From assembly GCF_964199755.1 (NCBI RefSeq), contig NC_133899.1:31165446-31229445 (forward strand): a DNA stretch of 64,000 nt. The letters are read 5' to 3'. The notes below the pieces were generated by a model. It did not search any database and had not been told where the DNA came from. It saw only the letters and a list, made by a program, of their open reading frames with translations. This DNA comes from Larus michahellis (taxonomy: Eukaryota; Chordata; Aves; Charadriiformes; Laridae). Positions 1 through 10,134 of the stretch are shown here, in pieces. Position 1 is the first letter of the stretch, and every line of letters starts with the position of its first letter. Both the position numbers and the translations under genes were made by a program.

Positions 1-1025
1 CCCTGTGCTTTTGTTGCAGCAGCTCAGTGGCATTACTGCCATTGTGAATATCACTGCTGACGCACTAATTTAGGTGCGACATGAAACACTGAAGTGTAGC
101 CTAAAGTGTCCCGCAGCTGAAGCGGTTTATTGTACTTTCACACACCTCACCTCCTAGTAAGTAACATGAAGCCGCTTCCTCCCACAGCGGTACGGAGCCA
201 AGCCTCCTGTATTGACCTGTGTGAGACCTTTTTTGGGAGCTTTCCAACCCTTTTCCTTTCATAGCCTGAGAATTGTTCCTTCTGTATTTGTCTATCTCCC
301 CGCACACCTAGGTCTGTTCACACAGTTTATGGCAGTGGAGATGAATTGATATAATGCATTGAGGAGATTCAAGACCGAGCTATTGTATTTCTGAAAGTCA
401 ACTTCAGAGCAGTGGGGACAGGCTGGACTTCCTCCCCCTTCCAGCAAAAAGGAGAAACAGAGGCAAAAGCCTAATAAAGGGGAGATGTTATCTGGATGTG
501 GCAGAAGCGCAGGGGTTTGGATGGAGTCTTGGTGTGCATGTGGCAGGTTAGAGCTCTACCTTGCATGCTTTGTCCAGCCTTAATGTGTTTGCAGAATTCC
601 TCACGGTAGCTGAACAACGGTTGATGCATGTCAATAATATTTAAAAAAGGGTCAGCTCAGTCCTTTCTGGTGCAGAAGCCATGTTGCCAGCTGTGGATAG
701 TTTCTGAACAGTAGCTGGAGTCTTTTGTGCGATGTTTCCTTTGTCCATTTACTGTGAGACCCAAGTAATGCTCTGGGCCCTCTCTTTGCACATCCACCAA
801 GTTGTCATCATCACATTTTGGGTTCCATCAAATATAGCAATGTGTTTTCCTCAGATATGAAAATACGTGTGCACGCTGCATGTATGCAGGCGCTACTGTT
901 AGTGGCAGAGTCTGGCCATGGTTATCTCCTCTGCTTGTGAGCTGGCCGCACACTCCTCTCTTGGCTGGATATCCGAGGAATGCAGGGCCTTTTTCTTTTA
1001 CACTCAAATGCAGATCTCCTTTCAG
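1..1025. other. Unassigned non-coding sequence
   Basis: No gene or recognisable repeat is visible. The first 20 bases look like a splice acceptor (pyrimidine-rich, then GCAG), but the nearest downstream GT near 72 is a weak donor, so I do not call an exon. Open frames here are short and unrelated to any family I know. Confidence 0.5.
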
Positions 1026-1033
1026 TGACGTCA
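1026..1033. promoter_or_regulatory. Full CRE palindrome TGACGTCA
   Basis: An exact 8-bp TGACGTCA, the consensus site for CREB/ATF dimers. Full CREs contain a CpG and are rare in CpG-depleted vertebrate DNA. No promoter, TATA box or CpG island lies next to it, so function is unproven. Confidence 0.4.
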
Positions 1034-2545
1034 TCCGTTCATTTGCACCCCAGCTCTTTCCTCTGAAGTGATTTATCTGTTTTCTGCAGTCCAGTTTCTC
1101 TTTGGGTGATGCCATTATGGGAGTCTTTAATTTCTGCAGTGCTGCCTTTCAGCTCAATACCAGATTGTTTCCTCCATCCATGCAAGTCTCTTTTACAAGA
1201 AAACTCATAAATTATTTTCCTTTCCCTAGACTTTATATTTTGGCTTGCTAGGCAGCTTACCTTCTCTTCATGTACATCTGAGTGAACTTTGTTTGTCCTG
1301 GCCGCTTTGAAGTGCAGGCTCAGAAGCAGCCACAACTTCATGGGCTAAAAATGATCCGGGCAGAGTTCGTGCTTATATAGGAGGCCCTTTGTTGTTCTGT
1401 GCATCAGGTGCTGGGGGTTAATATGACAAAGACTATCTTCTTGTACAATGACACGGGTTCCTTCTTAGCAGAATTATTTCCAAAATGCACCTAGAGATGG
1501 CATTCGTACTGTCTCTGTTTTACTTCTGGTGCTTCTCACAAGTTTTTTCCCTTCTGCAACTTGGATACCTCTCTCCCAGTTACCAGGCAGGCTACCGTGT
1601 ATTTTGGTAATATTTACTTATTTATTTATTTATAGCACAAGTGTTTGTTGATGTGCTGGAGCTAGTGTTTGCCAGCATGCCGGCCTCCTTAAAGGCCCAG
1701 CTTTTACTGTCATTCTGTTGTGGTCTAGTAGGTGCCCTTATGCTTCAAGTGTGCCAAGCTTTGAACTGGGGTTATGTCATCTTTGCATAATCATTATTGT
1801 CAGGAGATCTTCTCCCGGTGTCTGACTGCCTCTGTTGAGTGAAGTTGTCTCTTGATGGTCCTCCTTTGACTCCCTGACATCTAGATGGGAGCAGCTGAGG
1901 GTTTTTCTTGGTCCAAGCCCTGCTCCTTTTGCCATCCCTGTGGGCTTTGCCCACTGCTGTGCAATTATTGACAGCCCCATCTCCATTCTGTCTTGAGTTG
2001 TACCTAATTCGTGAGATGTGCTATTCCCACCACAAAAGGGCTGCTATCATTTGCCATTTATTCATAGAGCGTTTGATGATGAGGTGCAGACATGCCCATC
2101 TAAGCACAGCAGTCTCTGGCCTGTAGCATTTATTATGGCAGACTCCTTAGCTTGGCACTCTCTTAGCTCTATTTCCTTAATCTTCCGTTGGGCTAAGGCA
2201 AACTACCCTGCATGGGAAACAGAAACTTAGTTTTTTGACTTGTAAATCAATTTTCCATGCCTGGGTGTTTTTCCAGTGGAAACATGGGTGTTGTAGGATG
2301 TTGGATAAATAGGTTTCATTCCAACAGAAGGTCAGGATGCATCCAAGGTACGCACCCGGCCTGGCAGCTCCAACACTCCCTATTCTGCTCAAACACAACT
2401 ATGGTTTCTCCACTTTGTGTCTCTCCAGGCTGATTGTGGCCATCAAGTTTCATGTGCCTTGTGAAGTATGACAGTGTGAAAGGATCCAGGTCTGTAAACT
2501 TGTATTAATTCAGTGTTGGTAAACCTAGAAATGCTTCGGCCTAAG
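1034..2545. other. Unassigned non-coding sequence
   Basis: Nothing recognisable apart from the short ATTT repeat listed separately. Open frames on both strands are short, overlap each other and lack a consistent reading direction. Confidence 0.5.
1613..1635. repeat. (ATTT)n microsatellite
   Basis: About five units of TTTA/ATTT in a row, slightly interrupted at the left end (TTTACTTATTTATT). This is ordinary simple repeat DNA. Confidence 0.85.
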
Positions 2546-2549
2546 ATGA

Positions 2550-2640
2550 TCCAGCAGTGTGCAAACAGTTCTGGAGCTGAGACAGTCCCTGTCCCTGGCA
2601 AGGATACCAAGGGAAAGACTAGCAAGAGAATAAGTGGTCT
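2550..2640 (+). repeat. Possible scrap of old amniote repeat
   Basis: The stretch GTGCAAACAG..GAGACAGTCCCTGTCCC resembles the GCTGTACAAACACAGA..GACAGTCCCTGCCCC segment of an old repeat common in reptile and bird genomes, and the same kind of segment occurs at 3980-4060. The match is short and recalled from memory. Confidence 0.25.
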
Positions 2641-2803
2641 AAAGTATAGTCAGATGTCTTGGAGACATCAGGCTGGGACACAGAGGAGAGCTCAGAAGTG
2701 GGTAAGGATATGCTACATGGTGAACTACACATCATGTGCAGACGGAGAGGGACAGTCTTTGGGACTTAGAGAGGGAGAGAAGAAGGGCATTTGGGGTGGA
2801 ATT

Positions 2804-2815
2804 AAAAAAAAAAAA
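2804..2815. repeat. A12 homopolymer
   Basis: Twelve consecutive A residues. No gene-like sequence lies upstream to suggest a retroposed transcript. Confidence 0.85.
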
Positions 2816-2819
2816 GTAG

Positions 2820-2865
2820 GCAGAGGTGACCCAAATTCAAATCTGCTTGTCTGGCTGATTCCATT
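2820..2865 (-). repeat. Possible MIR-type SINE scrap
   Basis: The order GGCAGAG..ATTCAAAT.CTG..TGTCTGGCTGATTCC parallels the reverse complement of the MIR head (GGCAGAGCC..ATTCGAACCCAGGTCTG..TGACTCC). The fragment is short and diverged, and the rest of a MIR is not visible, so confidence is low. Confidence 0.28.
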
Positions 2866-2869
2866 TAAA

Positions 2870-3935
2870 GCCCTTCCAGGCAGGATCATGGCTGTAGCTG
2901 GCTGAAGGCATGTCTGCATCATATGAAGAGAGCTTACCAGGTGCCTCTGAGCAGGATGGCATGGCTGTTCAGCACAGGGCTGCACAGTGATACTAGCTTG
3001 GTCCTGGAGGCAGGATAGCTGGGTCACACCGAGTGCCAGGACCTGGTCAGCAGAGGAAATGTTCTGCCCGGCGCAGCTCTGTGCTGCTGCACTTGCTAGT
3101 TTATTCCCATGGGGAGCAGGGGTCTCATGTGTAAACCTAACACCCACCCCACTGATTCACCAAACCAGCTCCTACCACTACAGATCCTACAGAGACCAAA
3201 CTGGCAACGTCTGATGATGAGAATATGGAGTAGGAACCAGCTGGACTGACCATGCAAAACAGAGTGAGCAGCCACCTCTGGTCTTTCTGGGTCCAAAATG
3301 AGAGACAGCCACTGGCCAACCATGGCCTTGAACAGCTTGGCAAAATCAAAATCAGCTCTAGTGCTAGCACTAAACAAGATCAGTTTAGAGCTTGGTCTCC
3401 ACTCAGTTCTGTGCACATTGAAACAAGACTGATGTTATGGTACTAACACACTGTGTATCATAAATACTAGTAGCACTGTTTTGGACACAGCCTAAAGTAA
3501 CTGCTGAATGACATCCTGCCCAGGAATGGCGATGCTGCAAGCATGGTGAAGTGGCTCATAAAACCCACACATGGCACACCATCAAAGCTCATAAAATGTT
3601 TCTTTAGCTGTAGGACAATAATACCTTTCTCAAGCAGGACAAGGCAGCTGGATGGATTTCTACGTAGAAACTGTGTTGGATATTTGGGAAGTGCTAATGG
3701 AATTCAGGATCTTCGCCTGTCAGTGCTTTGAGTGCAGTGTAGGTGGGTATGACCACAGTTTTTGCTGTGGTACCAGTGCTGATAGTGATGGACTCGGGGA
3801 AGCTGCACTGGGACAAGAGCAGTGGGGAACAGTGCTATATTCAGGCTGAAGTGCCTTAGGGAGTGAATGGAGCTGATAAAATATGAGGTGCCTTAAAGCT
3901 TTTTCAAAAACTGAATTAAGTAAGTCCGCTAGCCT
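2870..3935. other. Unassigned non-coding sequence
   Basis: No repeat family or gene is visible. Base composition is mixed and CpG is sparse, as expected of intronic or intergenic vertebrate DNA. Confidence 0.5.
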
Positions 3936-3939
3936 GGAT

Positions 3940-4700
3940 AGATGTATTATGATTATTACTGTTATCAGTTGTTTTTCTTAACACAGTCAGGACTTGGTAA
4001 TGCCAGGTGCTGTATTAACAAAGAGCAAAACCCAGGCCATGCCCTACAGAGTTTGAAGACTAGATATAGGATTAGCAACAGCAGGCAGGTACAGACAGAT
4101 GGGCCAGCATGAGAAAGCAGTGCCGTGATGGTAGCCAGCAGAGTAGGCTGTGGTGGCACACTAGCAGCAGCTTAGGAAAGATCCAGGTTTTTGGAGATGT
4201 TGTGGCAAAGGGAATCTGAAGGATCAGCTCAGCTCACAGAGCGAGATGCGGAAAGCATCAGGGTGCCTCTTTCAAAGTGTGGCTGCTGAAAATTGCATCA
4301 CAGGCTGAGCTCTTAAAGGCTCTCTTGGCCCAGAGATAACAGGCAGTGGGGAGAGTGGGTGAAAAAGAAAAGGAGGTGGCTCGTATTGGAGTCAGTGTTG
4401 TGGGGGGAGCTTTGGAGGACATATAGGCACAAATTGTGAGTGGTGGGTCTCTGCAGCAGCATTCAGAGCAGCTCTGAAGGGGTAAGGATTGTATTTGTGA
4501 GTGGCAGAAGAGATGCTGCTGCTGTAACTGAGAAGCTGAGAATTTGGCCAGGCTTTTGGCTATGTGGAATGACAGAAAAGGCCATGCCTGATTGGTGGTA
4601 TTTGGACTGAACCTGGAATGTTTAGCTTGGAGGTGCTGATCCTGGGGAAGGCATGCTACATGGTAAAATGGCCCATGGAAGAGTGATCTTGCTGGGCTCT
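3940..4700 (+). repeat. Old amniote interspersed repeat (family not named)
   Basis: A string of motifs occurs in the order I remember from a long interspersed repeat that is abundant in turtle and crocodile genomes. In order these are: ATTATGATTATTACTG; GCCAGGTGCTGTA; CAAAGAGCAAAA; CCATGCCCTACAGAGTTTGAAG; GTACAGACAGATGGG; GGCACACTAGCAGCAGCTTAGG; CAGGTTTTTGGAGATGTTGTGGCAAAGG; AAAGCATCAGGGTGCCTCTTTCAAA. Homology is clear to about 4310 and fades after that; AAGGCCATGCCTGATTGG near 4580 may belong to the same element. The copy is badly decayed and encodes nothing. The family name, strand convention and right-hand limit are uncertain. Confidence 0.5.
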
Positions 4701-5696
4701 GGTGTGGAAAGAAGGAGGCGGCTAGAGTTTGTCTCAGGGACTTGGTCTAGGCTCACAGTTGAGGGACAGTGCAAGGCTTTGTTTGAGCAGGTCTGGAGTC
4801 AGGATTGAACCAGGAGCCACCCACATGTAAGGGAGAGCTGAACTTGTGTCCAAAATGGGGGTGGTCTTGGAGGCAAGTTGCAATGGGAGAAGGCAGCATC
4901 GAGGGCAGAATCCAGCAGGGCCCTCCCATCAGGGGACAAGGGAAGCGAGGAGCATCTTCAGGGAGATTGTCAGGGAGGTATGAGTAGAAACAGGACAGAA
5001 GAGTGTCATGGAATCCAAAGGAAAATAAATTCTCAGGAAGGTGAGATGTATGAGTGAGGATGGAGTGAATGCAAGGAGGCTGGAGGTAGAAAGCTGGATC
5101 TGAGTTGGTGAAGACAGTTGTCTGGAAACCAGACAGTCTGTTTGGCCAGAAATTTTGGGTTCTGTATGTCTGCTTTTGATCTCACTATGAACATAAGTAA
5201 AATATTTCCAGTTTTCTGGCAAAGTGGATGTCCCTAGACCATGCAGCTGCTCAGTGAAAGCAGCTTTGTTATCAGGATGGTGGCCAACATTGCAATGACA
5301 TTATACAGCTGTTTGGGGCCCTGCTGTCTTGACTGCATTTATCACCTGCCTTCGAACTGGTCCCAGTTCTCGTTGCTGACCCACTGGAAACCTCTGCCTT
5401 GCACCGGGCTAATGTTTATCAGACTCGATAGGCTTTGAATAAAACAATTCCTGCTCCAGGGGACTTGAATGTTTTCACAAAACTTTGGTCTCATCCTGAA
5501 ATCTCCAAGCAGCTCCAGCCATTGATGACTTTGACATCTGTGATCTGAGCTGAGCACAAGGAGAAGGTGCAGTATTTCTTTAGTAGATGCCAGGCTATTG
5601 TGATAGCTGATGCAATGTTTTGGCAGCTAAGCCATAGCGATGAAGGTTTGTGTTGTAGGACCCAGTTCTAACAGGAGTTTTAAGGCCTTAATCTTT

Positions 5697-5712
5697 AAAA
5701 AAAAAAAAAAAA
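5697..5712. repeat. A16 homopolymer
   Basis: Sixteen A residues after TTAATCTTT. No upstream sequence resembles a processed transcript or SINE head. Confidence 0.85.
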
Positions 5713-7213
5713 GCCTCACTGAATTGGCAAACGCCCAAACCATAGTACATAGCCTCTGAGCACTCCAGGAGTTTTTTCATAGCAGCTGGGTGAGGAATGA
5801 ATTGATAGAGACAGAGCAGGGGGAGTTCAAAGTGCAGCCCTTCTGATGATTTTTCACCATGCTGGATTGTCTCCGTGCTCCCTTGTCAAGAAACCCAAAC
5901 CATGCTGCACTCCCTCTCCTTGGCCACCTCCACGCGGAGCTGCCGGTCTCCCCCATGTGCCAGGGTGCAGGGTGCGAGGGAGAGGTGTTTATGCTTTTCA
6001 TCCAGTGGGAAAGCAGGGAGTGCAAGCACAGACACTTCAGACTGTAATACGATAACAGGTTTGCCCCCATCACTTACTTCTGCTGCTACTAATAGATCAA
6101 GAAAGAGAAATTCCTCAGGCACGTGGGATCTCTCAGCTGTGGAAGAAACGGCCATTCTGGTCTTCCCCACTTCTTCGTCCAAGTCAGCGGCTGAACCACT
6201 GCTCCTAATATAGAATAAAGCCATGAAGCTAACATAGAAAACAGAGATACACTGAATATATCAGCTCCAGGTTTCCCAGGGAGGCTAAAAAGAGAGGGCT
6301 GCAAAGCCTCACCCCTCCGTTAGCACTGCCTGGTCTGGCTCCATGGCCTGGGACAGGAGGGCAACAGGGAGCAAAATCACCATTCTCAGCACAGCCAAAT
6401 CTTCCCAGCGGCCTGGAAATAACCTCTTAAATGCAAGGTGCACAGGCCATAGAGGGTGAGTTTACTGGCTTCTACTTTTCTGGCAGGCAAGAAACATATT
6501 TTCATGGTTTTCAGGTTTGGCTTTGTGAGGACAGGTGGTGCTACAGTGGCCTGCCAGAGAGGTGGGCTGTGTGATGGGGTTGGATGACGTGATTGTGTGG
6601 TACCTTCCTCCTCACTAAATCCACCGGCAGATGAATTTTCTGAACCAGTAAATTCATGTGAGCACCTGTCCTTATAGGTGGCACAACTGGTTTTTGTTCC
6701 AATGAGGCCTGAAGGCCCCAGTGGACGTGAGGCCCAGCTTCCAGCAGAGCACCGTACGCACACAGCCCTGCTGTAGTGACCTGGGTTGGGAAAGGCTGGA
6801 AATAGGAGTGACTTGTCACAAGTTGTTTGGTACGTCAGTGCTGCAGCCAGGCAGAATGCTGTTGTCCCGAGGAGCCTCCATGTCCTCACCTCACCCATGC
6901 TGCATCCTCTGCCTGACTTTGACAGATACAGATGTTCCAGCTATGTTCCAGTTTGTCATCCAAAAACTTTGAGATTTTCTTACTCCTGTGAGGTCAGCAG
7001 ACATGGATGGCAGTTGAGGGCTAAACTTTCACTGGCCATTTTGGCCATATGAAGTTACTTGGGAGGGTCTCTCCTTGCCATAAAAACATCCTCGTGATTT
7101 CCCCTTGTCCTTTCTAGGTTTTTGGACTCATTGATGCACTAAAAGGACTGCTTTTGTGGTCTGGGGAGATGTTGCTGTGCTGGGGATGTGAAGCAGGAGA
7201 TGTGGTCTGACAT

Positions 7214-7228
7214 GGAGAGAGAGAGAGA
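7214..7228. repeat. (GA)n microsatellite
   Basis: About seven GA units (GGAGAGAGAGAGAGA). Simple repeat, likely polymorphic. Confidence 0.8.
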
Positions 7229-7884
7229 CTGCTCATTTTGGTGAGCTCTGCTTTCCCGTGTGCTTGGGGGTCCATGAAGCTCCCCTGATCAGCCCATCTG
7301 GGTGCAGGGGCCACACAGGGTGGGGGAGGCACCCCGCTGTGGGACTTTCAGCTGCACCACCCCAAGGAGCAGTGCTGAATAAATGTGCATGTCTGCATGC
7401 GCATCCAATTTAATCACTTTAAATGCGCGTCTTCTCTCCCTCCTAGAAAAGTATTGTAAGAGAGTAAAGGAGTGCCCCCCAGTTCCTCTTTTGCTCCTGC
7501 AAAACCCGCGCATATCCTCTCTTATGCCTGAAAACCTATTGCAGAAGAGACTTTCCTTCTCTCTCTTTTTCACTTTGTAATGAGAAGAACAATCTTTCAT
7601 TGTTAGATTTTAAAATAATCCTCCTCTGTCAGAGTCCGACTCCTACATCTAGCAGCACTGGCTGGACTGTACCAGAAAACTGTGTTAAGGAGGTGATGCG
7701 TGTCCGACTGCCCGTTGCTTTTCCTCTTAGTTTCCCAGGAACCACTATAAAGCTGTTCCCTACTGCTGTGGTCAGTAATGTGATATAAAGGAAGGGTCTG
7801 GCTCCAAGGCCATTGAATGGTGTGCAGTCCCCAAACTGTGCAGTATTTTAGACAAAGTCTTAAAGGAAAAGGCTCAGGAGATTT

Positions 7885-8230
7885 TTTTGGGAAGTGTCTG
7901 CCACCAAGGCGAGCAGCAGCAGCCTGAAGCTGGGGCTGTCCCCCAGCCCTTTGTTCCTCCGGGTGGTCGGCTTCCTCCGCCCGGCGCAGCACAAAGAGGC
8001 TTTGGGAACTGGCCCAAAACCGAGGAGTGGCAAAATGCAGTTAGTTCCCCTGCTTTTGTCAAAGGCATGTCTGGCTGCCAAGGGAAGTTTCCGTATCCTG
8101 CTGCCTTCTGTTCGCTGGGGCTTAGCTGGGACCCGCTGTGTTCCTGAGTCCTCGGGCTGTGACCGGAGTCTGGGAGCTTTGCTCCTTCCTTTGTACATGG
8201 GTGGAGAAGACAACGGTCGAGTGTTTTCAG
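7885..8230. other. GC-rich, moderately CpG-rich segment
   Basis: By eye this stretch is richer in GC than its flanks and holds about 16 CpG dinucleotides, including a cluster TCCGGGTGGTCGG..TCCGCCCGGCG at 7957-7985. Frames are open on both strands across it, the longest being 206 codons antisense at 7874-8494, but none matches a protein family I know. It is weaker than the island at 40.6-41.2 kb and may be only a local GC peak. Confidence 0.4.
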
Positions 8231-9970
8231 CTTTTCAGGCTGATTCGTGCTTATTACAAAGCTGGCTGCCTGGGCCAGTTTCCTGACATGGGTTGGGTGT
8301 CCTGGGGACATTTGCTTTGCTTCTGCCAGGGCTGAGCTTCTTCTGGGGACGGAGGGCCTGGTCGGAAACTTGGGGAAGATGACGAAAAGTTGGCTGTGGG
8401 CTTGAAGGTGCCCTCCAAGACTGATCCAGCCCTGGGCAGGGTGTGTGTGAGCCGCCTTGCTCAGAAAGCAAATGTAGTGTGAGGAAACTACCATCTCCTA
8501 AAGACACTAGAGACAACTGTCTCCCTCAGAGCACTCCAGCTTGACTGAATTGTGAATGTTGTCAATAAATAACCTTTTTATCAAGACAAATGGGTTCTTT
8601 GGTCCAGATCCTTTTCTTGTGGTTAATCTTGTGGTGAAGAGGGAGTTTTGCCAACAGGCAGGGTGCATTATTGGGACAAATCATAGCATAGGCTTTGTAA
8701 AAGGAAACTAAAGAAAAAGACTTGAGACACATGAGATCCAATTACAGTGTTTGCTGGGAATTACTGTCATGTGGAGAAACTTTGCACTGATTGGTGCAAT
8801 TAGCTGATATCAAGATGGTGTTTAAGCTGTAAAAAGCATCCATAATGGTGAGATGGGCAGAGGACTGCAAGCATGGAAGCAGGCTGTCATATGAATGAAG
8901 ATGCAATCACAGGAAGTGTTATAATTTGAGTTTATACAGTGTGACAGTTTGCAGAGAAAAGTTTTCTATTTTTCTTTTTCTTTTGTTAATTTTCTGAGAA
9001 GACAGGGTCTCTGGTGTGAGTTCACGTACCGGAGCACTATAGCCTAAGGGCTGTCTTCTACAAACACACCTTTCAGGCCATGCAGACAGGGCTTGGGTCC
9101 ATTAGACTGGAGCAGCTGCAGGCAGCTATCATACTGGATCAGCCAAAGATAGCATAAGCATGCTTAATCTTACAAGCGTGCATAATATGAAAATAGGTGT
9201 AAGTGAAAATCTGCCATTTGTTTGACAAGAGCATCCTCCAGTCTGGGGAGCGCTCTGCTTAACGGCCATGTTTCCTGCAGAAGGGAAGCCAGCACACACA
9301 GAGAAACTCTGAAATGCGTTATGTGTTTGATATGAAAAGCATGTGAGACTTTTTTCCATTTTCTGGGGGGAATTAATATAATAGAGCTGTCACGTTTCAT
9401 CAGTCAAATTTGGTGGCAGTTAAGCTCATGGGGTGGTGGCAGAGAGAAGGGCGTGCGAAAGGTGTGGAGAGAGCTGGAATTTGCATCATGGAGAGGAAGG
9501 GATTTTTCTGTGCATCTCGAGGAGAAGTGAAGGGCTGTTCTTTGGGGTTTGCTTCTGTCAGAGATCCTGACAGATTTTGGGCTGGGCTGAACCCGCTGGG
9601 GTGGGCACAGAAAGCATCTGGGTGTGAAGCAGAAGCTGCTGCTAAAGGGAACCAAGTCCTTTTTTTGGAGAGACTGTCAGGATTATTTAGAGGTAGGTTT
9701 AAAACATGCTGCTGTTTTCCCTGCAGTGAGGAATACCTCTCTCTGAACTCTTCCCGGAGGATAGGCTGCACTGCTAAGTAGGAGGGAAACATCCCTGCCT
9801 GAACTGGAACCCTAGTATGTCCAAAATGCCGTGGAGCTGACATAGTTCAGCAGTCTAAGGGGTACTCTAGCACAGAATTTGGTAGTCTATATATTTAACG
9901 TCCTAAATAAAATTTTAAAACCTATATCTTCAGAATTTTGTATTAAATATGTATATGTACAGTGTCTAGC
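8231..9970. other. Unassigned non-coding sequence
   Basis: No repeat or gene recognised. The right end (about 9890-9960) becomes strongly AT-rich (ATATATTTAACG, AAATATGTATATGTAC), just before the candidate exon at 10000. Confidence 0.5.
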
Positions 9971-9999
9971 GCACTAACATTTGCTCTTACTTGTTGCAG

Positions 10000-10122
10000 A
10001 ATCATAATTTTGCCAGATACTGTATGCCCCTGCCTCTGCTAGTCCAAGTCTTGACCTCACCAGTATACAAGCACCTCCTAGGCAGAGATGAATATGATGA
10101 GGTCTCACAAAGGGCCACACAG
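10000..10122 (+). other. Candidate orphan exon, 123 nt
   Basis: All the core splice signals are in place. A branch-point-like GCACTAAC lies at 9971-9978, with its likely branch A 22 nt before the acceptor AG. A pyrimidine-rich TTGCTCTTACTTGTTGCAG follows, and the right end is a good donor, CAG|GTAAAAG, at 10120-10129. The 123 nt make exactly 41 codons, and one frame is open in phase 0 on both sides (begins NHNFARYCMP, ends EYDEVSQRATQ). I do not recognise the peptide and see no partner exon nearby. It could be an exon of a lncRNA, a cryptic exon, or chance. Confidence 0.3.
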
Positions 10123-10134
10123 GTAAAAGACTCA

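Larger units (their letters stand above)
4701..7880. other. Unassigned non-coding sequence
   Basis: No recognisable gene. Between about 5850 and 6220 and between 6390 and 6900 several frames are open on both strands at once, as happens in GC-richer non-coding DNA. The antisense frame at 6386-6898 (170 codons) shows no domain or conserved motif. An A16 tract and a short GA repeat are listed separately. Confidence 0.5.

Noticed and set aside
1..75. Possible exon after the acceptor-like TTTTGTTGCAG
   Set aside because: The only nearby donor (AG|GTGCGA) is weak and the upstream sequence is outside the window.
6386..6898. 170-codon open frame on the minus strand
   Set aside because: No domain, overlapped by other open frames on both strands, and no splice or promoter context.
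7874..8494. 206-codon open frame on the minus strand
   Set aside because: It begins at a non-ATG or arbitrary start, overlaps open frames in several other frames on both strands, and has no recognisable domain. GC-rich non-coding DNA gives such frames by chance.
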